From: an uncultured Parabacteroides sp.
GTDB lineage: Bacteria > Bacteroidota > Bacteroidia > Bacteroidales > Tannerellaceae
Assembly: GCA_900552465.1 (NCBI GenBank)
Contig: URZO01000057.1
Coordinates: 1-28,061, forward strand
Length of the DNA: 28,061 nt
Direction: 5' to 3'
The notes under the pieces were generated by a model. The model saw only the letters and a program-made list of their open reading frames with translations. It had not been told where the DNA came from and did no database searches. Of this stretch, positions 1-7,455 are shown in pieces; the first letter of the stretch is position 1, and each line of letters opens with the position of its first letter. A program made the translations under genes and the position numbers.

Positions 1-120
1 TACTACGTCTCTTGTACTACTTGTTGATATGTAAATCTTTCAAAGAACTTGTCGCTTTCTTGCGATTGCGGCTGCAAAGGTAAGGACTTTTTCTAAACTA
101 CCAAATGTTTCGGAAGAAAA
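1..120 (-). promoter_or_regulatory. Proximal rRNA-operon-type promoter and leader
   Basis: Read on the minus strand, a TTTG at 105-102 is followed after 19 bp by TACCTTTG at 82-75. This matches the Bacteroides sigma-ABfr consensus of TTTG at -33 and TAnnTTTG at -7. Transcription would start near 68 and run out of the window to the left. The leader holds AAGTTCTTTGAAAG at 50-37, which resembles the boxA-like antitermination element common upstream of Bacteroidales 16S genes. With the second promoter at 247-278 this looks like the P2 of an rRNA operon. The 16S gene itself is not in the window, so that assignment is inferred; the promoter match is direct. Confidence 0.68.
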
Positions 121-246
121 TTTGAAAAGTTTTTTTCTTAAGCGCTCCGGCGGACAGAATGTTGCTTAGCATTGCTAACCTCATCCCCTGCACGGGTTAC
201 CTTCGTTCATCATGTGACTAATGCCGTTCTCTCTCGAATGCGGGTG

Positions 247-278
247 CAAAAGTACTGCCCTACAACATAACTTCCAAA
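247..278 (-). promoter_or_regulatory. Distal (P1-like) promoter, minus strand
   Basis: On the minus strand TTTG (278-275) and TACTTTTG (254-247) are separated by 20 bp, a full match to the Bacteroides -33/-7 consensus. It lies about 170 bp upstream of the promoter at 75-105 and points the same way. Tandem strong promoters of this kind are typical for rRNA operons. The stretch between them has no open frame of note. Confidence 0.62.
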
Positions 279-299
279 TATTTTTGAGACTATTTTTTA

Positions 300-914
300 A
301 TGAATCCGTGACAGATTTACGCTATCGGCTGGTATGCTGCGAGTTACGGGAGAAACTTTTTTCATGACCGCCAAATGCCTCGAAAATCAAGGATTCCTAT
401 TACTATATAATGTACGAATGAAATAGAACAGAAGCCTGTGAGCAGAAACTATGAGGAGCTTTTTGAACAGCACTGACATAGGATCTTATTAGGAACGAAA
501 GAGGAAATAAACCGATGAAAGGGATTTTTTATACCGGAGAGATTTTATTTTGATGGTTATAAAATATAATTATGATAGATATCATTATATACTTAGATAT
601 ATATAACTTTTATTTTTAATATATATTGAAAGAATTATTCATAAGGAGAAATTTTAAGGTCGGTAGGGATGAATCGGGTATTAGATACTCAGGAATATGA
701 GAGAACAAGCAGAGGAAAAAGCTAACGTTGTTTATATGCTCATAAAATTAAGGAGTAAATGAAATATATTAGATTGTTTATTTGGTTTTGTCAAAAAAAA
801 GCTGCTTTTTTGTAAATAATAAAGACCCATACTTGGTAAGTTATGGGAAAAGCACAAAACAACCATACAATAGAATTGCCCTAACATAATAAAACAGGTA
901 AAATTTCAATAAAT
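300..914. other. AT-rich spacer upstream of the eCIS cluster
   Basis: I see no supportable gene in this roughly 600-bp stretch. It separates the divergent minus-strand rRNA-type promoters from the first eCIS gene, so the eCIS promoter must lie here, but I found no full TTTG/TAnnTTTG pair on the plus strand. There is a very AT-rich tract with short inverted repeats around 560-630. An 18-codon open frame at 759-815 has AAGGAG only three bases before its ATG; it could be a leader peptide but may be chance. The long, weakly featured leader suggests conditional or activator-dependent expression, which is inference. Confidence 0.5.
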
Positions 915-1445
915 ATGATACGCAAAATACTGACCTCTTACGCCGAACGGCTGAACGAATATCTTTCAACCTTTCATCATCGCCCCGAAGGATTGGCTGC
1001 TGCAGGACCAATAGGTAATGCGGCGGAGGAACGGCCTAACAAGATGATGCTCTGCCTGCTGAATGTGGAACGGGAAGCTACCGGAGGCATTTCTGCCCCC
1101 ATGCAGCGCAGGAAGGATGATTACATCCGCATGCAGCCGCCCCTATTGCTAAACCTGAACGTGATGCTGGCAGCGGTGTACGACGAGCGGCTGTATGCCG
1201 AATCGCTCTCCGTGTTGACAGACACGCTGAGCTTCATCCAGTCCACACCGAAATTCAGGGTGGAAGGGACGGATTATACGATAGAAATTGTAACATTATC
1301 CACGCAAGACATGAATAATGTATGGACGCTGATGGGTGGGCAATACTATCCGTCGGTTGTATGCAAGATACGTCGTCTCACACTCGAATCAGAAGAGATA
1401 ACTTCCGGCGGAAGCGTAGCGAACAAACCGATTGTAGAAATATAA
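915..1445 (+). CDS. DUF4255 (Pvc16-type) eCIS cap/tail-terminator protein
   Basis: This 176-aa protein fits the DUF4255/Pvc16 N-terminal family, the counterpart of Afp16, which caps and terminates the sheath-tube at the end away from the baseplate. Typical family signs are the N-terminal segment starting IRKILTSYAERLNEYL, the PPLLLNLNVMLAAVY stretch at about residues 75-89, which matches the family's 'P.L.LNL..L..A.' core, and the C-terminal MGGQYYPSVVCKIRRLTL strand region around 139-156. The ATG at 915 is the only early start and follows an AT-rich leader. It is the first gene of the eCIS run, 14 bp before the next gene. Genes of this family commonly open Bacteroidetes eCIS clusters, which supports the call. 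Confidence 0.85.
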   Translation: MIRKILTSYAERLNEYLSTFHHRPEGLAAAGPIGNAAEERPNKMMLCLLNVEREATGGISAPMQRRKDDYIRMQPPLLLNLNVMLAAVYDERLYAESLSVLTDTLSFIQSTPKFRVEGTDYTIEIVTLSTQDMNNVWTLMGGQYYPSVVCKIRRLTLESEEITSGGSVANKPIVEI

Positions 1446-1459
1446 AAAGAGAAAGAATT

Positions 1460-2242
1460 ATGGAAAGTTATCGAATCTTATACCTCATCCGCATAACGCA
1501 CGACTACTTCGACGGTAAGCCGTGCCCGGCATTGCAGTGCCGCCTTACACAACAAAGTGAAAAGCTGGCACGACGGCGCGGGCTACTCTTCCGGCAGATG
1601 GCTGCGGGAGAATGGGCAATATTCTACAACAGTGCGGATGCAGGGCCAAACACGGCAAACGATATATTGGAACTGGATGTGCATATCATAGATATATCTT
1701 TCGCACTCTACACGGATTGGGTAGATTTTCGTCCGTCAGCAGCCCACGAACTGACGTTGTCCGCCGGTGAAGAGGTTGCCGATGCAGCCACGGCCATTCG
1801 TCCATCCTCCCAAAAACGCGGGATTGGCACAGGCTTCTGTATCATCCGCTTACCTTTGACGAACGAAGTGATGGAAGCGGCAGCTACGGGGAAAGCGATG
1901 CAGTCCGTGTTGCATTTCCGTACCCTTTCTGTACAGTGGGAATATCTTTTCCTTTCACGGAAAGAGGATCCAGCAGAAGGACTACTTTTGGAAGACATGG
2001 CCGGCTTGGTGGAGTTTCCCGCATTCGAAGAAGTGGAAGCCTATGGACGCACGGTATGGCGTACCCTTTCGAAGAACACCGTTCCGATGCGGCAGGCCTA
2101 CGGCAGCAAACTACGCCTCGTGCAACAAAACGGGGACGGCAGGCAACAAAAGCGTGTCTTGCTCTCCCGGATAGAACCACCCGAGGTCGGACGCTTCCGG
2201 AGTGAAGTGCCGGGAATTATCCGGCAGGTGTGTTATTTTTAG
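1460..2242 (+). CDS. eCIS-associated protein of unknown function (260 aa)
   Basis: I do not recognise this protein. The frame stays open back to 1322, but the ATG at 1460, 14 bp after the DUF4255 stop, gives the natural start (MESYRILYL) without overlapping the upstream gene. The protein has no signal peptide or membrane segment. It reads as a mixed alpha/beta soluble protein with several charged strands, such as WEYLFLSRK near residue 159, and a basic C-terminal third. Its place between the cap gene and the first sheath gene, in the same operon, suggests a structural or assembly part, perhaps a second cap/adaptor subunit like the multi-subunit caps described for some Bacteroidetes eCIS. That role is inferred from position only. 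Confidence 0.7.
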   Translation: MESYRILYLIRITHDYFDGKPCPALQCRLTQQSEKLARRRGLLFRQMAAGEWAIFYNSADAGPNTANDILELDVHIIDISFALYTDWVDFRPSAAHELTLSAGEEVADAATAIRPSSQKRGIGTGFCIIRLPLTNEVMEAAATGKAMQSVLHFRTLSVQWEYLFLSRKEDPAEGLLLEDMAGLVEFPAFEEVEAYGRTVWRTLSKNTVPMRQAYGSKLRLVQQNGDGRQQKRVLLSRIEPPEVGRFRSEVPGIIRQVCYF

Positions 2243-2287
2243 AATAGAGAACAGAAAAACATATTGTTAATTTTAAACTAAAAGAGT

Positions 2288-4021
2288 ATGGGCGAATACA
2301 AGACCCCCGGCGTTTATATCAAAGAGAAAAACGCTTTCGGCAATTCCGTAGTGGAAGCCGAGACTGCCATTCCCGCTTTTATCGGATATACCGAGATCGC
2401 AAAGAACGGGAATGATGACCTGACAAATGTTCCGTGGAAAATTTCGTCGATGACGGAGTTTGTAAAGTATTTCGGCGGGGCGCCCGAGTTGAGGTTTACG
2501 GTGGATATAAAGAAGTATCATCCTAAAGCCACTGTAAATGGGGAAAAAGAGATTGTTCCAAAAGGAGCTACATTGAAGCCTGTCTCCTCAGTGTTTCAAA
2601 TCGATATAGAAAGCAATGAAAAAGAACAAATCGACAATGAGGAACTTGATGTAAATTATGCTTTCTGTATAGACGGTAAGAATACTCATACCTTATATTA
2701 TCAGATGCTGATGTTCTTTGCTAATGGCGGTGGAACGTGCTATGTAGTGTCGGTAGATAAATCTAAGGGGATCGACTCAGCCACGGTAGGAGCTGCTTTG
2801 GATGCTCTGACAAAAGAACGTGAAGTAACGATGATTGTCGTGCCTGAGGCAGTGAACAGCTCAGAATGTTCCAAGATACAACAGGAGATGATGAAACATT
2901 GCGGTGAGATGTCAAACCGCTTCACCATCCTTGACGTGCCGCAAGGAGACGAAAGCAAGCAACTCGACAAGCAGATAGAGGATTTTCAGAATACAGTGAC
3001 CGACTACTTCTCATACGGAGCAGCCTATTTCCCATGGCTGAACACAAGTGTGTTGTCAGAGCGGGATTTGGATGGGAAAATGGTTACGTGGAATAGCTCC
3101 GTTTTTGATTATATAGGACAGTTGGCAGACGTGGATGCGGCTTTTCCGGCTATATTGAAAGCGTTTGCCGGAGGAGAAGAAAAAGTATACGAATTGACAC
3201 CCGATAGCAAAAATTGGCCAAACGGAGATACGGTTGATTTTACCACAGTAGCAAAAGGATTTATTAAAGGTGGAGAAATTATAAATATTGAAGAAATAAA
3301 AGATAAAACTGCCACGACCAAAAAAGTAACAGTTGTCTGGCTTTCTGCTGACAAGCTTCAAGATAAAGTAGCCCTCCATCAAGCCCTTTACAACGGTTCC
3401 GTCCTCTACAAACAAGCCGTCAAAGGCGTACTGAACAAATTGAATCTGCTTCCTCCCTCGGCAGCCATGGCAGGTATCTACACGAGGGTGGACAACACGC
3501 GCGGCGTATGGAAAGCTCCGGCCAACATATCATTGAACTATGTGAACAGCCCGGCAGAAAACATCGACGACACCGAACAGGCCAACCTGAACGCACCGAT
3601 GAACGGCAAGGCCATCAACGTGATACGCGCCTTCCGCGGCGAAGGCGTGAAAGTATGGGGCGCACGCACATTGGACGGTAATTCGCTGGACTGGCGTTAC
3701 ATCAACGTGCGGCGCACCCTGATTTTCCTGGAAGAGTCGGTAAGGAACGCTGCCCGTGCCTACGTGTTCGAACCGAACGATGCGGGCACATGGATCAATA
3801 TGAAGTGCATGATCGAGAACTTCCTGCGCAGTGTGTGGAAACGCGGAGGACTGGCCGGAGCGACCCCGGAAGATGCTTTCGAAGTGCATGTAGGACTGGG
3901 CGACACGATGACCGCCGAGGACATACTGGAAGGCATCATGCGCATTACCGTATTGGTGGCCGTGACCCATCCAGCCGAATTCATCGAGATAACCTTCCAG
4001 CAGCAGATGCAGAAGAGTTGA
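2288..4021 (+). CDS. Contractile sheath protein 1 (577 aa)
   Basis: This is a phage-tail-sheath family protein, counterpart of Afp2-4, and forms the contractile outer tube. The N-terminus (EYKTPGVYIKEKNAFG) has the family's 'TPGVY..E' start. The C-terminal third carries the conserved sheath core: LLPPSAAMAGIYTRVDNTRGVWKAPAN at about residues 386-412, GVKVWGARTL, YINVRRTLIFLEESV, and the terminal ITFQQQMQ strand that links neighbouring subunits. Compared with the second sheath (508 aa) it is 69 aa longer, mainly from extra residues in the middle (about 240-365), where the DNA turns AT-rich. The gene sits 45 bp after the unknown protein and 33 bp before sheath 2; the paralogues share nearly identical ends. 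Two or more sheath genes are normal in eCIS. Confidence 0.95.
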   Translation: MGEYKTPGVYIKEKNAFGNSVVEAETAIPAFIGYTEIAKNGNDDLTNVPWKISSMTEFVKYFGGAPELRFTVDIKKYHPKATVNGEKEIVPKGATLKPVSSVFQIDIESNEKEQIDNEELDVNYAFCIDGKNTHTLYYQMLMFFANGGGTCYVVSVDKSKGIDSATVGAALDALTKEREVTMIVVPEAVNSSECSKIQQEMMKHCGEMSNRFTILDVPQGDESKQLDKQIEDFQNTVTDYFSYGAAYFPWLNTSVLSERDLDGKMVTWNSSVFDYIGQLADVDAAFPAILKAFAGGEEKVYELTPDSKNWPNGDTVDFTTVAKGFIKGGEIINIEEIKDKTATTKKVTVVWLSADKLQDKVALHQALYNGSVLYKQAVKGVLNKLNLLPPSAAMAGIYTRVDNTRGVWKAPANISLNYVNSPAENIDDTEQANLNAPMNGKAINVIRAFRGEGVKVWGARTLDGNSLDWRYINVRRTLIFLEESVRNAARAYVFEPNDAGTWINMKCMIENFLRSVWKRGGLAGATPEDAFEVHVGLGDTMTAEDILEGIMRITVLVAVTHPAEFIEITFQQQMQKS

Positions 4022-4054
4022 CAACCGAATGTATAACTTTAAATTCATAGAATC

Positions 4055-5581
4055 ATGGGAGAATACAAGACCCCCGGTGTTTATATCAAAGAGAAAAATG
4101 CTTTCGGCAACTCGATAGTGGAAGCCGAAACCGCCATTCCGGTCTTTATCGGACTGACCGAGAAAGCGCAGGACGGAACGGAATCCTTGCAGAACAAGCC
4201 GGTACGGATTTCATCGATGACAGAATATATCAAGTATTTCGGTGGTGCACCGACGCATACATTTACTGTGAGTAAGGTGGATAAGGCGGATGCAGATGCG
4301 CTCAATGTGAGCTGTGGGGATAAAAAACTTCAGGCAAAACTGGATAGTGGTAAGCTCTATACCCTATATTATCACATGACCCTGTTTTTTGCCAATGGCG
4401 GAGCCATCTGTTATGTGGTATCCGTTGGCAATTATAATCAAACATTTGCTGAAGTGTATAGCAAGACCAAGGAGGAAGTGTTTGCAAACATCAAGAAAGA
4501 ACAAGACATCACGATACTGGTTGTACCCGAAGCCGTAAACAATCAAACGTGCATGAGTGTATATACCGGCTTGCTGGGACTTTGTGACAGTAAAAGATTT
4601 TTTGCCATTTTAGATATTCCCGAGAAATTCCCCGATGGTACGGAAGGAAAAGACAATGTGGAAAAGTTCCGTACCGCCATCGGCACGGCCAATCTACAAT
4701 ATGCCGCTGTCTATCATCCGTGGCTGGAAACTTCAGTGTTGTCGGACAAAGACATAAACGAAGATATATTGTTATCCTACAAAGATTCTAAGATAGAAGA
4801 TATATGTGGAGATGAAAAACTAAAGAAGTATGTAAAGACTTGTTTGCAGGAACTTCCGGAAACTCCGAAAGAGAATAGTGGCAAACAGGAGATTGCTACT
4901 AAAATGGAAGTTGCCAAACAGACGAGAAAAGAGCTCCACAACGCCCTTCTGCAAAATCTTCCCGAATACAGGCTGCTCGCCAAGAAAGTGAAAGACTACC
5001 TGAACTTGCTTCCTCCATCGGCAGCGATGGCTGGCATCTACACGATGGTGGACAACACCCGTGGCGTATGGAAAGCCCCCGCTAATGTGTCCGTCAACTA
5101 TGTGAACAAGCCTTCCGTAATCATCAACGACAAGGAGCAGGAGGAATACAATATGCCGATAAACGGCAAGGCCATCAACGTCATCCGTGCATTTCCCGGC
5201 GAGGGAGTCAAGGTATGGGGTGCACGCACACTGGACGGCAACTCCAACGACTGGCGTTACATCAATGTCCGCCGCACGATGAGCTTCCTCGAAGTGTCGG
5301 TGAAGAACGCCGCCCGTGCCTATGTGTTCGAACCGAACGATGCGGGCACATGGATCAATATGAAGTGCATGATCGAGAACTTCCTGCGCAGTGTGTGGAA
5401 GCGCGGCGGACTGGCCGGAGCGACTCCGGAAGATGCTTTCAAAGTGCATGTAGGACTGGGTGACACGATGACCGCCGAGGACATACTGGAAGGCATCATG
5501 CGCATCACAGTACTGGTGGCCATCAGCCATCCGGCAGAGTTTATTGAAATCACCTTCCAGCAGCAGATGCAAAAAAGCTAA
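4055..5581 (+). CDS. Contractile sheath protein 2 (508 aa)
   Basis: Second tail-sheath paralogue. It shares the EYKTPGVYIKEKNAFG start, the LLPPSAAMAGIYTMVDNTRGVW block at about residues 317-338, YINVRRTMSFLEVSV and the ITFQQQMQKS end with sheath 1, while the middle third differs. The middle should form the outward-facing domain, so the two proteins may build different parts of the sheath: in Afp-type systems one paralogue makes the bulk and others the baseplate-proximal rings. The 3' ends of the two genes are almost identical at DNA level (3780-3975 against 5340-5535), which suggests recent duplication or gene conversion. A 51-bp AT-rich gap follows before the tube gene. Confidence 0.95.
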   Translation: MGEYKTPGVYIKEKNAFGNSIVEAETAIPVFIGLTEKAQDGTESLQNKPVRISSMTEYIKYFGGAPTHTFTVSKVDKADADALNVSCGDKKLQAKLDSGKLYTLYYHMTLFFANGGAICYVVSVGNYNQTFAEVYSKTKEEVFANIKKEQDITILVVPEAVNNQTCMSVYTGLLGLCDSKRFFAILDIPEKFPDGTEGKDNVEKFRTAIGTANLQYAAVYHPWLETSVLSDKDINEDILLSYKDSKIEDICGDEKLKKYVKTCLQELPETPKENSGKQEIATKMEVAKQTRKELHNALLQNLPEYRLLAKKVKDYLNLLPPSAAMAGIYTMVDNTRGVWKAPANVSVNYVNKPSVIINDKEQEEYNMPINGKAINVIRAFPGEGVKVWGARTLDGNSNDWRYINVRRTMSFLEVSVKNAARAYVFEPNDAGTWINMKCMIENFLRSVWKRGGLAGATPEDAFKVHVGLGDTMTAEDILEGIMRITVLVAISHPAEFIEITFQQQMQKS

Positions 5582-5632
5582 GGGTAATCGATAATTAATT
5601 TTTATAGTATAACAATTTAAATATAAAATATT

Positions 5633-6097
5633 ATGGCAGACGATAATGGAGCTGCTCAGAGCAAGAGCACACAGGCATGGCCGTTACCGAGTTTCTATTT
5701 CAAGATTTCAGTGAGCAACGTAGGAGACCTTTCATGCAGCGAGGTGTCGGGGTTGGAAATGGAGTATGACATGATTGAGTATCGTGCCGGAGACAGCCCG
5801 GTATTCACCAAACAAAAGATGCCCGGCCTGAGAAAAGCTGGCGATGTGACTTTGAAGAAAGCGATCTTCAAAGATGACAAAGCGATGTGGGACTGGATCA
5901 ACAAGGTAAAACTAAACACCATCCAGCGTGAGACAGTGACGGTGAACCTGCTCGACGAGTCGGGCAAACCTGTGAAGACCTGGGAAGTGGTAAACGCCTG
6001 GCCAAAGAAGATCACGGTGGAAGGATTCAAGTCGGACGGCAATACAGCCGCCATCGAGACACTGGTATTGGCGCACGAGGGTGTAAATGTGAAGTAA
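5633..6097 (+). CDS. Inner tube protein 1 (Afp1/Hcp-like, T4 gp19 family)
   Basis: This 154-aa protein fits the phage tail tube / Hcp-like family (phage_T4_gp19), whose hexamers stack into the rigid inner tube pushed into the target. Diagnostic segments are PSFYFKISVSNVGDLSCSEV at about residues 20-39, SGLEMEYDMIEYRAG with the family's 'SGL..E....Y..G' pattern, MPGLRKAGDVTLKKAI around 63-78, and the C-terminal EGFKSDGNTAAIETLVLAHEG. The first 19 residues are polar and probably disordered. It sits between the sheath genes and a second, diverged tube gene; two tube paralogues are the usual eCIS arrangement, with one forming the main tube and the other the baseplate-proximal ring. Confidence 0.92.
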   Translation: MADDNGAAQSKSTQAWPLPSFYFKISVSNVGDLSCSEVSGLEMEYDMIEYRAGDSPVFTKQKMPGLRKAGDVTLKKAIFKDDKAMWDWINKVKLNTIQRETVTVNLLDESGKPVKTWEVVNAWPKKITVEGFKSDGNTAAIETLVLAHEGVNVK

Positions 6098-6116
6098 TCC
6101 GTAATTCGATTGTGAC

Positions 6117-6572
6117 ATGGCAACTGTCGATGATTTTCCCGTAAGTTTTCATTTCCAGGTGGATTTCCAGAAACTTGGCGACCATTTCCAGGTATCGTTT
6201 ACGGAAGTTTCCGGATTGGATATACGGTATGAAACGATACCCAAGCCCAACGACATGGGTACGCGAGTGCAGGTGTTGCAAGGACAAAGATTCGGAAACA
6301 TTACGCTGAAACGTCCGGTATCTTCAAATAAGGTAAAAGATCCTTTTACAACTTGGGTGAGTAAAATATTTTCGCCTGACACGAAGAAGTTTGTCGTCAC
6401 TTACGATGCCATCATCAAACTGCTCGATGCCGAAGGTTCACCCATAGCCGGTTGGAAATGCTCATGTACCTATCCCGTGCATTGGACTTTTAGTGAGTTG
6501 AATGCAGAAAAAAGCGGACTCGTCATGGAAACCGTGGTGTTGGCTTGTAACCGGATAGAACGTATCACCTGA
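6117..6572 (+). CDS. Inner tube protein 2 (Afp5-like)
   Basis: Second tube paralogue (151 aa), 19 bp after tube 1. It has the same layout: FPVSFHFQVDFQKLGDHFQV, then FTEVSGLDIRYETIPKPND at about residues 28-46, FGNITLKRPV near 58-67, and a terminal VMETVVLACNRIERI strand. It is clearly diverged from tube 1 and lacks the polar N-terminal arm, so it is probably the tube initiator next to the baseplate, as Afp5 is; which paralogue fills which role is inference. The start ATG at 6117 is within 'gacATGgca' and gives a normal family N-terminus. Confidence 0.9.
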   Translation: MATVDDFPVSFHFQVDFQKLGDHFQVSFTEVSGLDIRYETIPKPNDMGTRVQVLQGQRFGNITLKRPVSSNKVKDPFTTWVSKIFSPDTKKFVVTYDAIIKLLDAEGSPIAGWKCSCTYPVHWTFSELNAEKSGLVMETVVLACNRIERIT

Positions 6573-6585
6573 TAACAGATTGCTT

Positions 6586-6768
6586 ATGCCGATAATCATC
6601 AAGGAAATACACGTCCGTACCGTGGTGGAGCGGCGCATCGTCGCGGAAACGGAAATCTCGGAGGATATACTCCGGAAGATAGAAAACCATGTGACAGAAA
6701 GGCTGTCCTTCCAAAAGAACGGACAGCCTTCCGACCGGTGGCATCCCAGAAGGAAGAATGAAAGATAA
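6586..6768 (+). CDS. DUF5908 family eCIS miniprotein (60 aa)
   Basis: Small protein starting MPIIIKEIHVRTVVE, a pattern typical of the DUF5908 family found inside Bacteroidetes eCIS clusters, in the position of Afp6. I take ATG 6586 rather than the in-frame TTG at 6580, because MPIIIKE is the family's normal start. The N-terminal half should form a beta strand, the middle (EDILRKIENHVTERL) a helix, and the C-terminus is basic and probably disordered. It lies 13 bp after tube 2 and 12 bp before the LysM gene. Its job is not established to my knowledge; position suggests a tube-baseplate junction part or chaperone. Confidence 0.78.
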   Translation: MPIIIKEIHVRTVVERRIVAETEISEDILRKIENHVTERLSFQKNGQPSDRWHPRRKNER

Positions 6769-6780
6769 AACAAAAACGCA

Positions 6781-7443
6781 ATGGGAAAAATGTACATCAC
6801 AGCCTATACGGACGGTGATTTCAGAAGCGAATGCAAGTCCGCATTGGAGTTACCCATCAATCCGGACAAACTGAAACTCAGTAAAGGCGTCCGCCATGCG
6901 GAAGACAAGCAACTGGGCAGTCTGAACGGGTCGAATGTATATGTGCGTTATCGTCCTGAAACGATGTACTTCGAATGTCTGCTCGACATGACCAACACCA
7001 TGGAGGACGACGATGAGAAGAAGCCCGTACACGATGTGGTGAACGACATCGAGGAACGCCTGTACGACTACAACACCGAGGGACACCGCCCTTCGTTCGT
7101 CAAAGTAGAGTACGGCGACATCACGTTCTTCGGGCAACTCAAGACGCTGGAAACGGAATATACCTTGTTCGATCCCGACGGCATCGCACTCCGGGCCGAA
7201 CTGAAAGTGACACTGACAGGCTATTGCAGCCAGAAGGAAGAGAAGAAACATTTCTCCAAGCACTCGCCCGACGTGTCACGGCTGGTTACTTTAAAAGAAG
7301 GACAGACGCTTGCCGCCCTCTGTTATGAGATATACGGCGATCCGCTCCTGGTGAGACAGGTTGCCCGGTTTAACAATCTGAACGGTTACAGAAACGTGCC
7401 TGCAGGCACGCAAATCTTGTTTCCGATGCTGAAAAAACAATAA
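6781..7443 (+). CDS. LysM-containing tube/baseplate protein (Afp7-like)
   Basis: This 220-aa protein combines an N-terminal eCIS tube-type domain (about residues 5-150, ending in a strand pair LRAELKVTLTGYC) with a C-terminal LysM domain (about 168-217; LVTLKEGQTLAALCYEIYGDP and VPAGTQILFP are typical LysM halves). It is the counterpart of Afp7 and resembles T4 gp53/gp54-type proteins that join the tube to the spike and wedges. In this setting LysM usually acts as a structural clamp in the baseplate rather than a cell-wall binder; that is family knowledge, not shown here. It is followed 12 bp later by the spike gene. Confidence 0.9.
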   Translation: MGKMYITAYTDGDFRSECKSALELPINPDKLKLSKGVRHAEDKQLGSLNGSNVYVRYRPETMYFECLLDMTNTMEDDDEKKPVHDVVNDIEERLYDYNTEGHRPSFVKVEYGDITFFGQLKTLETEYTLFDPDGIALRAELKVTLTGYCSQKEEKKHFSKHSPDVSRLVTLKEGQTLAALCYEIYGDPLLVRQVARFNNLNGYRNVPAGTQILFPMLKKQ

Positions 7444-7455
7444 AAGAATAACGAT

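Noticed and set aside
1..300. Possible tRNA or 16S fragment at the left edge
   Set aside because: No cloverleaf or 16S core sequence is visible; only promoter and leader elements are present.
1708..2205. Several long open frames inside the 260-aa gene, on both strands
   Set aside because: They are shadows of the GC-richer coding frame at 1460-2242; they show no family features and overlap it fully.
3530..4048. Long minus-strand open frame opposite the sheath 1 3' end, repeated opposite sheath 2 (4820-5572)
   Set aside because: Both copies arise because the two sheath genes share the same 3' sequence; composition is His/Val-rich and looks like antisense translation.
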